In this document: positions 1-7,172 of the stretch, piece after piece
Layout: each line of letters begins with the position of its first letter
How positions within the stretch are numbered: position 1 is the first letter of the stretch
Assembly: GCA_027340645.1 (NCBI GenBank)
Contig: DAHWQN010000006.1
Coordinates: 1-13,904, forward strand
DNA: 13,904 nt
Source: Microcaldota archaeon
GTDB lineage: Archaea > Micrarchaeota > Micrarchaeia > Micrarchaeales > CABMGC01
Direction of reading: 5' to 3'
Translations under genes and position numbers: made by a program
Notes under the pieces: generated by a model
What the model was told of the DNA's origin: nothing
The model's database searches: none
Seen by the model: only the letters and a program-made list of their open reading frames with translations

Positions 1-2
1 TC

Positions 3-665
3 GACACTAGAAGCATGTCTATCATAGCAAGGCAAGGCAGCGGGAGCTCGTGCAGGAGCTTGGCGGGGGGATTCGTGAAATGGGAAAGAGGCACGAAGGC
101 TGATGGTACCGACTCGTACATAAGGCAGATTGCTCCCCCAAGCCATTGGCCTGACCTCATAGATATTGTTTCCATAGTATCAAAATCTAAGAAAAAGATA
201 TCCTCAAGAGCAGGCATGAAGCAGACCATAGAGAGCAGCGTGCTCTACCCGGCCCGGTCAGGATATGTCGAGAAGGCATGTACAGACATGGAAAACGCCA
301 TAATAAGCAAGGACTTTGAAAAATTGGGTCTAGTTACGATAAGAGACAGCAATAACCTGCATGCAGTGATGCTTGATACATATCCTCCCATACTGTACCT
401 GAATGATGTCTCTAGGGCGATAATCTCGGCAATAGACAACCTGAATGTGGAATCCGGCAAGATAATCGCTGCATACACATTTGATGCAGGCCCGAATGCG
501 CAGATATTAACATTGGAAAAGTATAAAGGTAGCGTTGAGAAGGCACTTTCCGAAATTGAAGACATAGAGAAGACATACGTGACAAAACCGGGAAACGGGC
601 CAAGAATTCTTGATAGTGGCGAACCACTTATAGAGGGCCTTAATCCACGCGTGGGCGATAGGTGA
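3..665 (+). CDS. mvaD: Diphosphomevalonate decarboxylase, C-terminal part (5' end cut by window)
   Basis: Decarboxylates 5-diphosphomevalonate to isopentenyl diphosphate with ATP, the last step of the classical mevalonate pathway; cytosolic. The reading frame is open to the window edge, so the N-terminal third, including the substrate-binding strand region, is missing; the ATG at 15 is internal. The fragment begins at the family signature ARQGSGSSCRSLAGGF (about nt 27-74), which carries the conserved Ser and the catalytic Arg. It continues through an SSRAGMKQT segment and the YTFDAGPNA motif (about nt 474-500), whose Asp is the catalytic base of true decarboxylases. Mevalonate 3-kinases of Thermoplasma lack that Arg/Asp pair (established knowledge), so this should be a genuine decarboxylase. 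The stop TGA at 663-665 abuts the phosphomevalonate kinase gene, so the two are one operon. Confidence 0.93.
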   Translation, partial: DTRSMSIIARQGSGSSCRSLAGGFVKWERGTKADGTDSYIRQIAPPSHWPDLIDIVSIVSKSKKKISSRAGMKQTIESSVLYPARSGYVEKACTDMENAIISKDFEKLGLVTIRDSNNLHAVMLDTYPPILYLNDVSRAIISAIDNLNVESGKIIAAYTFDAGPNAQILTLEKYKGSVEKALSEIEDIEKTYVTKPGNGPRILDSGEPLIEGLNPRVGDR

Positions 666-670
666 TGCAT

Positions 671-1861
671 ATGGTTGAAGCAAAAGCTCCGGGCAAAGTT
701 TTATGGTTAGGCGGATATTCGGTCTTGGAGAGGCCGAACATAGGATATGTAACTGCAATAGATGCATATGTGCACGCAAATGTTAATCTATTGGAAGGCA
801 GTAACGAAGTGCACATAAATGCACCAGATTTTAACCTTGAAATGGCCGGAACCTTAGATCCTAAAACCGGCAAGATAAACATAGAGCGTACCAAAGAGCT
901 TAATCTATTGATCACAACAGCAGAGATTTCGCTTTCTTATGTTATATCTAGGGGGTTCAGGCCCAACGGAATCAGTATTGAAACAAGAAACGATAAAACG
1001 TTTGCATACCGAATCAGCAGTAATGGAAGTAATAAGAAAGTTTCAAAGAGCGGCATGGGCAGCAGTTCTGCTGTAACCGTAGCACTTGTTGCCGCAATAT
1101 TGAAATCATACGGCTTAGATACGAATGAGAACGATGCAGTGCATAAGATTGCGCAACTGAGTCATAGTGTTGCCACAGGCAAGATCGGAAGTGGATTCGA
1201 TATAGCTGCAGCTACGTACGGAAGCATACTATACTCAAGATATTCCCCTGCTATGATAGCCGGATTTCCACAGAATTTTACCATAGATGATGTAGCAAGC
1301 ATAGTAGATAAAAAGTGGGATTATAAGATCAAGGGCGTGAATTTCCCAGGCATATTTAGGGCATCAATGGCAAATTTCATAAATGAAGCAGCAATAACGA
1401 CGTCTCTGGTAGGCGTGGTTAATGAATTCAAGAAGAGAAACCCACACGAATATGAAAGCATAATCACAGAGATAAACGATTCTGCAGAAAAGGCGGTCGT
1501 GGCTTTATCTAAGATCAAGAATGAAAATGGCACCCACGATATAGAGGAATTTATAGATAATTTTGAAAGAAGCAGGCTAGCTACAAGGAAACTGGGCGAA
1601 TTGAGCGGGGCAGAAATAGAGCCTGCCGATACTACTAAGCTGATTGAGGAGAGTAAAAAAGAGGGTGCACTAGTGGCTAGGCTGCCTGGAGCAGGAGGAA
1701 AGGATTCTGTAGTTGCTATCTCAAAGGGCGATGATGAAGCAGAGCGTCTCAGGAGGTTTTGGTCCAGTAAGAACGATTTAGAACTCCTGGGCATCTCAAT
1801 GCAGAACAATGGAGTGACTCTATCCAAAAAAGACCAGAAGCATACCTCAAAAAGCATTTAA
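671..1861 (+). CDS. Phosphomevalonate kinase (GHMP kinase family)
   Basis: Phosphorylates 5-phosphomevalonate to the diphosphate that the preceding mvaD product consumes. 396 residues from the ATG at 671. GHMP features in order: N-terminal KAPGKVLWLGGYSVLE (residues 4-20); glycine/serine ATP loop SGMGSSSAVT (128-137); the phosphomevalonate-kinase signature KIGSGFDIAAATYGS (171-185), which separates it from mevalonate kinase; and C-terminal motif RLPGAGGKD (337-345). Start choice: GGTGAT at 661-666 is a good Shine-Dalgarno 4 nt before the ATG at 671. ATG 665 (overlapping the upstream stop as TGATG) and GTG 662 are in frame and possible. The neighbour shows that this organism uses the phosphomevalonate/diphosphomevalonate branch rather than the isopentenyl-phosphate-kinase branch common in archaea. 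Confidence 0.9.
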   Translation: MVEAKAPGKVLWLGGYSVLERPNIGYVTAIDAYVHANVNLLEGSNEVHINAPDFNLEMAGTLDPKTGKINIERTKELNLLITTAEISLSYVISRGFRPNGISIETRNDKTFAYRISSNGSNKKVSKSGMGSSSAVTVALVAAILKSYGLDTNENDAVHKIAQLSHSVATGKIGSGFDIAAATYGSILYSRYSPAMIAGFPQNFTIDDVASIVDKKWDYKIKGVNFPGIFRASMANFINEAAITTSLVGVVNEFKKRNPHEYESIITEINDSAEKAVVALSKIKNENGTHDIEEFIDNFERSRLATRKLGELSGAEIEPADTTKLIEESKKEGALVARLPGAGGKDSVVAISKGDDEAERLRRFWSSKNDLELLGISMQNNGVTLSKKDQKHTSKSI

Positions 1862-1914
1862 TAATTACAGCATAGTAGCGATACCAATATTACTGAATAT
1901 AATTATACTGACTT

Positions 1915-1944
1915 TATGCAATAACTCAATGAGTTTGATGCATA
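1915..1944. repeat. Interrupted palindrome between convergent genes, possible terminator
   Basis: TATGCA (1915-1920) pairs with TGCATA (1939-1944). Inside it, AACTCA (1923-1928) pairs with TGAGTT (1930-1935), separated by short internal loops. It lies 10 nt past the stop of the minus-strand hydrolase and 53 nt past the stop of the plus-strand kinase, where a two-way transcript end would be expected. No long T tract follows, so a terminator role is only a suggestion. Confidence 0.35.
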
Positions 1945-1954
1945 GCAGGATTAT

Positions 1955-2734
1955 TCAGATATCAAACGATTGGCCTTCATCAGGTATTATTATCTTGCCT
2001 TTGAACTCCTGCCTTGCTTCTTTAAGTATGGACTCGATATCTTTATCGAATTTTCTGTTGATATTAAATAATACGAGTTTCCCGGCACCCGCTAATCTTG
2101 CTGCTTTGCCTGCATCCTTGGGGGACGAATGCGCTGGCATGCGTTTATGATATTCTGAATCGGCTGGCATATAGGAATCATGTATTAGTATATCGCAACC
2201 TTTTGCTAGGTTTGTTATTCTATCCGTATAAACCGTATCTGACGAGTAGCATATGGAGCTAGACCCGGAATTGATCCGTATTGCTGCAGTAGGTACAAAA
2301 TATTGCGTACCAACAAGGTGGTTTGCATCAGCAAAAAGGAGTTCCGTCTTCCCTAACAGAATCCTAGAGCCACCCTTTACTTCTATGAAGTTTATTGGGA
2401 AGCCACTTGCTTGGAAGAAGCCGCGGTATACGAGCTCGTAGAGTTCCTTGAATGACTTTTCAAAGCCTTCAGGCCCTATTAGTGTAAGCGGTTTTGTCCT
2501 CTTATCCTGCCTCATTCTCATTATCAGAATAGGCAGACCCGAAACGTGGTCTGCATGAAAATGGCTTATAAATACTGCATCCAAAAAGTCTTTATCTGGA
2601 TAGCTCTGCCATACTTTCTGAGGTACGTTATAGCCACAGTCTACCAAGATATTTCTGTCTGATAGCACTACCATAGATACGTTTGCCTTTGTATCATGAA
2701 ACGCCTCGCTCGAACCCAAGAACACAAGTTTCAT
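1955..2734 (-). CDS. Metallo-beta-lactamase-fold hydrolase, RNase Z-like, altered zinc site
   Basis: 259 residues. It has an N-terminal MKLVFLGSSEAF strand, the HxHxDH zinc motif as SHFHADHVSG (H58, H60, D62, H63), a further likely ligand in ADANHLV (H139), and a bridging Asp in YSSDT (D166). HDSYM (185-189) and AHSSPKDAGKAARLAGAGKLVLF (201-223) match the C-terminal half of RNase Z and its relatives. Family members normally have His in the LTHxS motif after that segment as the last zinc ligand; here the sequence is LFNIN, with N224 at that place. It could still bind one metal, or use another ligand. It lacks the long exosite arm of bacterial RNase Z and is short for that family, so tRNA 3' processing is possible but unproven. 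The ATG at 2734 follows AGGGTT and a short leader from the TATA element near 2779. Confidence 0.8.
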   Translation of the reverse strand: MKLVFLGSSEAFHDTKANVSMVVLSDRNILVDCGYNVPQKVWQSYPDKDFLDAVFISHFHADHVSGLPILIMRMRQDKRTKPLTLIGPEGFEKSFKELYELVYRGFFQASGFPINFIEVKGGSRILLGKTELLFADANHLVGTQYFVPTAAIRINSGSSSICYSSDTVYTDRITNLAKGCDILIHDSYMPADSEYHKRMPAHSSPKDAGKAARLAGAGKLVLFNINRKFDKDIESILKEARQEFKGKIIIPDEGQSFDI

Positions 2735-2773
2735 TTTATAACCCTATCGGTACAATTTGATATGAGTTTCATT

Positions 2774-2784
2774 GATATTTATAC
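2774..2784 (-). promoter_or_regulatory. TATA box for the MBL-fold hydrolase
   Basis: On the minus strand this reads GTATAAATATC, a good archaeal TATA element. A start site about 25-27 nt downstream would fall near 2752, leaving a leader of about 18 nt before the ATG at 2734. It lies back to back with the plus-strand TATA box at 2806-2815 in a 102-bp divergent intergenic region. Confidence 0.55.
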
Positions 2785-2805
2785 ATTTCTGGGCAAAACC
2801 AAAAC

Positions 2806-2815
2806 CTTATATATG
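2806..2815 (+). promoter_or_regulatory. TATA box for the ankyrin gene, leaderless start predicted
   Basis: CTTATATATG is preceded by an A/C-rich stretch (AAAACCAAAACC) that could serve as a BRE. Its centre is about 27 nt before the ATG at 2837, so transcription should begin at or next to the start codon. No Shine-Dalgarno is present between them, in keeping with a leaderless mRNA. Confidence 0.65.
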
Positions 2816-2836
2816 AGGTAAACAACAGATATCTCT

Positions 2837-4183
2837 ATGGCGCTTACAAGGAGGAGAACTAGCCCTAACGTTGCAATGTTGAAGGCTGCCATTAAAGAGG
2901 AATGGAACAAGGTTTATGATGCCTTGGACAGCGGCTGCAATGTCAATGCAGAGCATATGGGCAATACCCTCGGTACCATAGCTATGGCGCAGCCCAATGG
3001 GTATAAGAGGCTGGAGATACTAATTGATGACTACGGGCTTGACATAAATAGACCAATAGAAGGCAAGTACAGCTTGCTAAGCTACGCAAGGAGTTTCGAA
3101 AACTTCAACTATATAGCTTCTATGAACAAAAAAGTGCAGGATCGGTTGCATCTGGAAGACTCGCGGAATAAATGCCCCTCCATACGCCCACCAGAGGACG
3201 ATATTTATAATGGCGATTTCTGGCATAATCCAATACATGCAGCAATAAAATATGGTTTCGAGAGCAGGGCATTCGATATGCTGAAAACAATGGGGTTCGA
3301 CTTTAATTTGCTCTCCCCGCACAGTAGGAACACAATGCTTTTTTCAGCCCTCAGATATAACAATATGGCTGCATTGGACCGTCTCTCCGAATACATAGAT
3401 GTGAACACCACAAACATATACAGCGAAGTTCCCATCATGTGGGCATGCCAGCGCGGCAATGCGAAGGCGGTTAGCATCCTGCTCAAGCACGATGCAGACC
3501 TTTCGGTAGTATCTGATGGATACAGAGACATGGATAAATACGGTGTAGCGATAAAGACAAAGAAGTTTGAATCCAAACGTCCCTTGATCGCATGGGTAAA
3601 AGGCAGCACGGAAGAGAGAATAAGCATATATGACCTCCTGCATGGCAAAGTGGATTTCAATGCGCCCACAGCCCCGCATGGGTACACAAAATATATGCAG
3701 GAATCGTTTAGCGGGGATTTACAATGCATGAAGGCGTTGTATGAAGAGCATGGTGCAAATCCGTTCTTGACTGACAGGAAGGGCAGCACTGCATTGTCCT
3801 GGTCTGCATTGTCAAACAGCTACTTGAAATTCGCATATAACTTATCAATATTCAGGGGGAGGGCAGAGCGGGATATGGATAGGCTCTACCTGAATGAACT
3901 GTACTTAATAAAGAAACGCATTCTATCAAAATATGCTGCACCATTATTTGAATACATAAGGATAAAGAATATGAATGAAGCATACGGCCCCGACACATTT
4001 GGGCATATGGAATGGCCTTACGACATAGAATACCCCCCACATTTCACATTCGACACGATTTCTGAAGCGTTTATGCAAGACCTGCAGCGCATATATGCGG
4101 ACGTGACAAGTGAGATAAAGGGGATAGAGGATAGGAGAGCTGACAACCTTGCTAGTGCTTCCCTATATCTAAGGCGCAGGTGA
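2837..4183 (+). CDS. Ankyrin-repeat protein, function unknown
   Basis: 448 residues with no signal peptide or membrane segment, so probably cytosolic. Ankyrin-like units can be read in three zones. The first is residues about 31-90 (GCNVNAEHMGNT..., GLDINRPIEGKYSLLSYA). The second and best is 129-226 (NPIHAAIKYGFESRAFDML, NTMLFSALRYNNMAALDRL, VPIMWACQRGNAKAVSILL). The third is 290-326 (SGDLQCMKALYEEHGANPF, GSTALSWSAL). The repeats are degenerate and separated by non-repeat inserts; the last 120 residues are charged and helical with no recognised domain. Ankyrin repeats bind proteins; no enzymatic motif is visible, so the partner is unknown. It is transcribed alone from its own TATA box, divergent from the hydrolase. 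Leaderless ATG start chosen from the TATA spacing. Confidence 0.78.
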   Translation: MALTRRRTSPNVAMLKAAIKEEWNKVYDALDSGCNVNAEHMGNTLGTIAMAQPNGYKRLEILIDDYGLDINRPIEGKYSLLSYARSFENFNYIASMNKKVQDRLHLEDSRNKCPSIRPPEDDIYNGDFWHNPIHAAIKYGFESRAFDMLKTMGFDFNLLSPHSRNTMLFSALRYNNMAALDRLSEYIDVNTTNIYSEVPIMWACQRGNAKAVSILLKHDADLSVVSDGYRDMDKYGVAIKTKKFESKRPLIAWVKGSTEERISIYDLLHGKVDFNAPTAPHGYTKYMQESFSGDLQCMKALYEEHGANPFLTDRKGSTALSWSALSNSYLKFAYNLSIFRGRAERDMDRLYLNELYLIKKRILSKYAAPLFEYIRIKNMNEAYGPDTFGHMEWPYDIEYPPHFTFDTISEAFMQDLQRIYADVTSEIKGIEDRRADNLASASLYLRRR

Positions 4184-4260
4184 TCTGGGCGCACTCTGTA
4201 GCAGATTAAAAACTCGGATTTCGCAGCATGATTTGACTAATACTAAAAGGCAGGAATAGC

Positions 4261-4271
4261 AAAATATTTTA
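4261..4271 (+). promoter_or_regulatory. Possible TATA element for the MFS transporter
   Basis: AAAATATTTTA lies about 43 nt before the ATG at 4310, predicting a start near 4292 and a leader of about 18 nt. That leader contains AAGGG (4299-4303), a weak Shine-Dalgarno 6 nt before the ATG. The box is AT-rich but not a clean consensus. Confidence 0.35.
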
Positions 4272-4309
4272 ATGCAGATACACATATCCACAGAGCACAA
4301 GGGCTATTT

Positions 4310-5731
4310 ATGGAAAGGACACGCGAAAACCTTATATTGACAGTAGTGGTTATAGGCACGCTTATGGCATCGATAGATTCGACTATCGTCCTTCTCGCCT
4401 TTCCGGCTATGACTGCCGCTTTGCATTCCACAATATCCACAATAATATGGGTAATACTCATTTACATGATAGTAGTAGCGGTATTCTCAACTCAGTTCGG
4501 AAGGATAGGGGACATATACGGCAGGGCTAAGATGTTCAATCTGGGCTTTGTCGTATTCACGATAGCCTCATTCCTCTGCGGCATAGCGCCTACTGATATA
4601 AGCTTGATAATATTCAGGGCCATACAGGCGATAGGCGGCGCGCTCATCTCATCAAACAGCAGCGCCATAATAGCGGATACCTTCCAGCGCAATAGGATAG
4701 GAAGGGCGTATGGTTTCACGTCAATGAGCTGGAATATTGGAGCACTGCTGGGAATACTGCTGGGAGGCGTTATAACTACGTTCATAGGGTACAGGTACAT
4801 ATTTTTCATAAACGTGCCCATAGGCGCTGTTGCTGTGGCATTAGGGCTGAAGTATGTGGTCGACAACAACAAATCGAATGACAAGGTTGACCTGCTAGGC
4901 ATGGCATTGCTTGGTATTGCGATAGCGCTGATAGCGTATTCCGGCATTAGCTACGCATCGATAGGGTTCAACTATTTCAACCTTGCCCTATTCATGATAG
5001 GAGTGGTGACCACAATCGGGTTTGCCTTGGTAGATAGGCGGGTTAAGATGCCCACGATCAACTTCTCAATGTTCAAGAACAAGGTGTTCAAGAACTCGCT
5101 CTTCGCTTCGCTTTTCCAAGGTCTAGGATTCATGGGAGTAACTTTCCTCCTCATAATGTACCTTCAGGGAGTTAGGGGCTTCTCACCGTTAGACGCATCG
5201 CTGGTGCTGTTTCCTGGATACATAGTCAGTGGCGTGCTGGCTCCTTATATGGGCAGGTATTCGGATAAATATGGAGCGAGATTGATAGCCACTGCCGGGA
5301 TAGCGTTCATGATTGCTGGAGTGCTGTTCTATATACTCTTCCTAGGGGTTGCGTCCCCGGTATACTATGTGATAATAGGCACAATAATAACAGGTTTCGG
5401 GGGCGCGATGTTTTGGCCCTCCAACAGCAGCGCAGTCATGGCGAATGTTGCAGGAGAGCTCCGCGGAGCAGCTTCAGGCACATTAAGGCTATTCAGCAGC
5501 CTAGGCCTGATAGGAAGCTTCATAATTGCATTCGTAGCCGCAGCGTCGGCCGTTCCGAGATACCTTGCATTCGAGATATTCGCTGGCACGTCCAAGGTCA
5601 TAGGCGGCATAGGCAAAGGGTTTGTATCGGGAATGCATGTCGCATTCATAGCGCTAATGATAATGCTGGCCATAGCGGGCATATTCTCTTTCGTTAGGGG
5701 AAAAGAGAACAGGCAGGGGCGCCATGGATAA
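4310..5731 (+). CDS. MFS drug/metabolite exporter, DHA2 (14-helix) family
   Basis: Proton-driven efflux protein of the cytoplasmic membrane; substrate not predictable. 473 residues, strongly hydrophobic throughout, the usual length for the 14-transmembrane EmrB/QacA group. Motif D1 is SIDSTIVLLAFP (D23 in the first helix). The loop 2-3 motif A is GRIGDIYGRAK (64-74), with its conserved Gly, Asp and Arg. The antiporter motif C region is the glycine-rich GALLGILLGG followed by YRYIFFINVPIG, typical of DHA2. A second-half motif A-like loop is MGRYSDKYGAR. It ends in a short basic tail. No periplasmic adaptor or regulator gene lies beside it, so there is no clue to the substrate. It ends 241 bp before the next gene. 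Confidence 0.9.
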   Translation: MERTRENLILTVVVIGTLMASIDSTIVLLAFPAMTAALHSTISTIIWVILIYMIVVAVFSTQFGRIGDIYGRAKMFNLGFVVFTIASFLCGIAPTDISLIIFRAIQAIGGALISSNSSAIIADTFQRNRIGRAYGFTSMSWNIGALLGILLGGVITTFIGYRYIFFINVPIGAVAVALGLKYVVDNNKSNDKVDLLGMALLGIAIALIAYSGISYASIGFNYFNLALFMIGVVTTIGFALVDRRVKMPTINFSMFKNKVFKNSLFASLFQGLGFMGVTFLLIMYLQGVRGFSPLDASLVLFPGYIVSGVLAPYMGRYSDKYGARLIATAGIAFMIAGVLFYILFLGVASPVYYVIIGTIITGFGGAMFWPSNSSAVMANVAGELRGAASGTLRLFSSLGLIGSFIIAFVAAASAVPRYLAFEIFAGTSKVIGGIGKGFVSGMHVAFIALMIMLAIAGIFSFVRGKENRQGRHG

Positions 5732-5829
5732 AGTATTGTATTACGGCGTGCAACGGCTTGCCCGTGAAAACCTGAGGCTGCTGGTTTTAGCGGCATATAA
5801 CAGCTCCTAGCAGGATTGCCAACGCAAGT

Positions 5830-5846
5830 TGCTTCTCGGAGAAGCA
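5830..5846. repeat. 17-bp near-perfect palindrome in intergenic region
   Basis: TGCTTCTCGGAGAAGCA: eight bases each side of a central G. It lies about 100 bp after the transporter stop and about 50 bp before the TATA element of the sulfatase-like/glycosyltransferase pair. It could be a regulator site or an RNA hairpin (6-bp stem TGCTTC/GAAGCA) at the transporter's 3' end. No T tract follows. Confidence 0.5.
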
Positions 5847-5894
5847 TATCCATTATCTGCTAATTTTCCTGACTGCAAGAAAAAAGAGAAAGGA

Positions 5895-5930
5895 CCTATA
5901 AATTTGTTGTCGATACAAAAGTATTTAAGA
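5895..5930 (+). promoter_or_regulatory. Promoter region of the sulfatase-like/glycosyltransferase operon
   Basis: Two TATA-like elements are visible: CCTATAAATTT at 5895-5905, preceded by a purine-rich stretch (AAGAGAAAGGA) that could act as BRE, and GTATTTAAGA at 5921-5930. They predict starts near 5927 or 5952. Either leaves a leader containing the strong Shine-Dalgarno at 5956-5964, although the second would leave it very close to the 5' end. Confidence 0.5.
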
Positions 5931-5955
5931 ATTCAACATCCTAGATACTACTTGC

Positions 5956-5964
5956 AGGAAGGTG
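5956..5964 (+). promoter_or_regulatory. Ribosome binding site deciding the start at 5973
   Basis: AGGAAGGTG, a good match to the archaeal GGAGGTGAT consensus, ends 8 nt before the ATG at 5973. This favours 5973 over the in-frame upstream start at 5829. Confidence 0.65.
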
Positions 5965-5972
5965 TTCTGCTA

Positions 5973-7172
5973 ATGAAGAGCAATATCATACTAATAGTCA
6001 TGGACTCGATGCGCCTTGACGAATTTAAGAAGCTTGAAGATAAGTACGGTATGGTAAGCTCTCTTGGTAATCCCGTATTTATGGATGGATGCATTGCCCC
6101 CGCGCCATGGACCCTACCATCGCATGCATCATTATTCACAGGACTCTACCCTAGCAGTCATGGTGCGCACGAAACAACTAATATAAAATCGCTTGATATT
6201 GACAGAATAAAGCTAAAAATACCAACCTTAGTCTCAGAACTGAACAGTATGGGCTTCCATACATATGGTATCTCAGCAAACCCGTATGTGCATCCGGTAT
6301 ACGGCTTCTCTGAATTCAGTTCGTTCGAAGAAGAACCATACTTTACCGATATCTTTGGCAGTGTTGTGGAGGTTTCGCAGAAGTTAAAGCCCATCATAGC
6401 AAAGTACAGGAACATCTACGGCAACAACATGCTCAGAATATCAAAAAGCATATTGAATGAAGAGCCGGCATTGCTGCTTGAAGCGATTGCAAGTGCATCC
6501 GTGCACACTCCAGCAGCAGTACTCAAAAAAATCAAAGCAAAGGTCTTCGATGGCTGGCCAATAGAGAAGGGCGGTTCACGCATACTGGGCAAAATAAAGA
6601 ATATCAAGTTTGAAGCGCCGTATTTTCTTTTCATAAACTTGATGGAAGCCCATGATCCTTATACAACCAAAAGCGGTGCAGATTTCAATTGGGCTACCCC
6701 GTTCCTAAAGGAAGGGCCTAACAAAAGCACTATAAGTGCATGGAAGAGGTTGTATACGAAGGCATCATTCAGGGCATATAAATATGCCACACAGATAGCC
6801 GGCACTATGTTGGAGAGGTACGGCAACGACCAGCTAATAATATTCACGAGCGACCACGGTCAGGCATTCAATGAGCATGGCTTCATAGGTCATGGCACCA
6901 TGCTCTATGACGAGATAGTGAAAATTCCGTTTGCCACAGTATCCGGCAGAGACCTGGGGAAGCGCGGTAAAGGGTTCTGCTCGCTGGTAAACGTAAGGCG
7001 ATTTATGCTTGATTATCTGAATGGGGGCAAAAATCCTCTGCTGCGTCTCTACTCCAAAGCCGTTTATTCTCAGAGCTTCGGCATTCCTGCAAACATCAGA
7101 ATTAGGCCAGAAATAGACATCGGCAAGGTCAAAAAACTGGATGTTAAACGCGTCCGTAGGTTCGTTCAATGA
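5973..7172 (+). CDS. Sulfatase-superfamily (alkaline phosphatase fold) hydrolase
   Basis: 399 residues; cleaves or transfers a sulfate, phosphate or phosphoglycerol ester, exact substrate unknown. Metal-binding motifs: NIILIVMDSMRLD (D11) at the N-terminus; the nucleophile loop APWTLPSHASLFTG (43-56); and SDHGQAFNEHGFIGHGTMLYDE (S293-E313), with D294, H295 and H307. At the nucleophile position there is Thr (T47), not the Cys/Ser of the CxPxR formylglycine motif, so a modified sulfatase is unlikely. A phospho- or phosphoglycerol-type enzyme fits better. No signal peptide or membrane segment is seen, which suggests action in the cytoplasm. Its stop overlaps the glycosyltransferase start as ATGA (7169-7172), so they are coupled and probably share a glycan pathway. 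Confidence 0.82.
   Translation: MKSNIILIVMDSMRLDEFKKLEDKYGMVSSLGNPVFMDGCIAPAPWTLPSHASLFTGLYPSSHGAHETTNIKSLDIDRIKLKIPTLVSELNSMGFHTYGISANPYVHPVYGFSEFSSFEEEPYFTDIFGSVVEVSQKLKPIIAKYRNIYGNNMLRISKSILNEEPALLLEAIASASVHTPAAVLKKIKAKVFDGWPIEKGGSRILGKIKNIKFEAPYFLFINLMEAHDPYTTKSGADFNWATPFLKEGPNKSTISAWKRLYTKASFRAYKYATQIAGTMLERYGNDQLIIFTSDHGQAFNEHGFIGHGTMLYDEIVKIPFATVSGRDLGKRGKGFCSLVNVRRFMLDYLNGGKNPLLRLYSKAVYSQSFGIPANIRIRPEIDIGKVKKLDVKRVRRFVQ

Noticed and set aside
5724..5810. 28-codon frame overlapping the end of the transporter gene (begins MDKVLYYGVQ)
   Set aside because: Very short, weak ribosome site, no recognisable product. It could be real only if conserved in relatives.
5829..5972. In-frame 48-codon extension of the sulfatase-like protein
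   Set aside because: The extension covers the promoter elements and palindrome, has no family similarity, and a strong Shine-Dalgarno sits 8 nt before the ATG at 5973, where the conserved domain begins.
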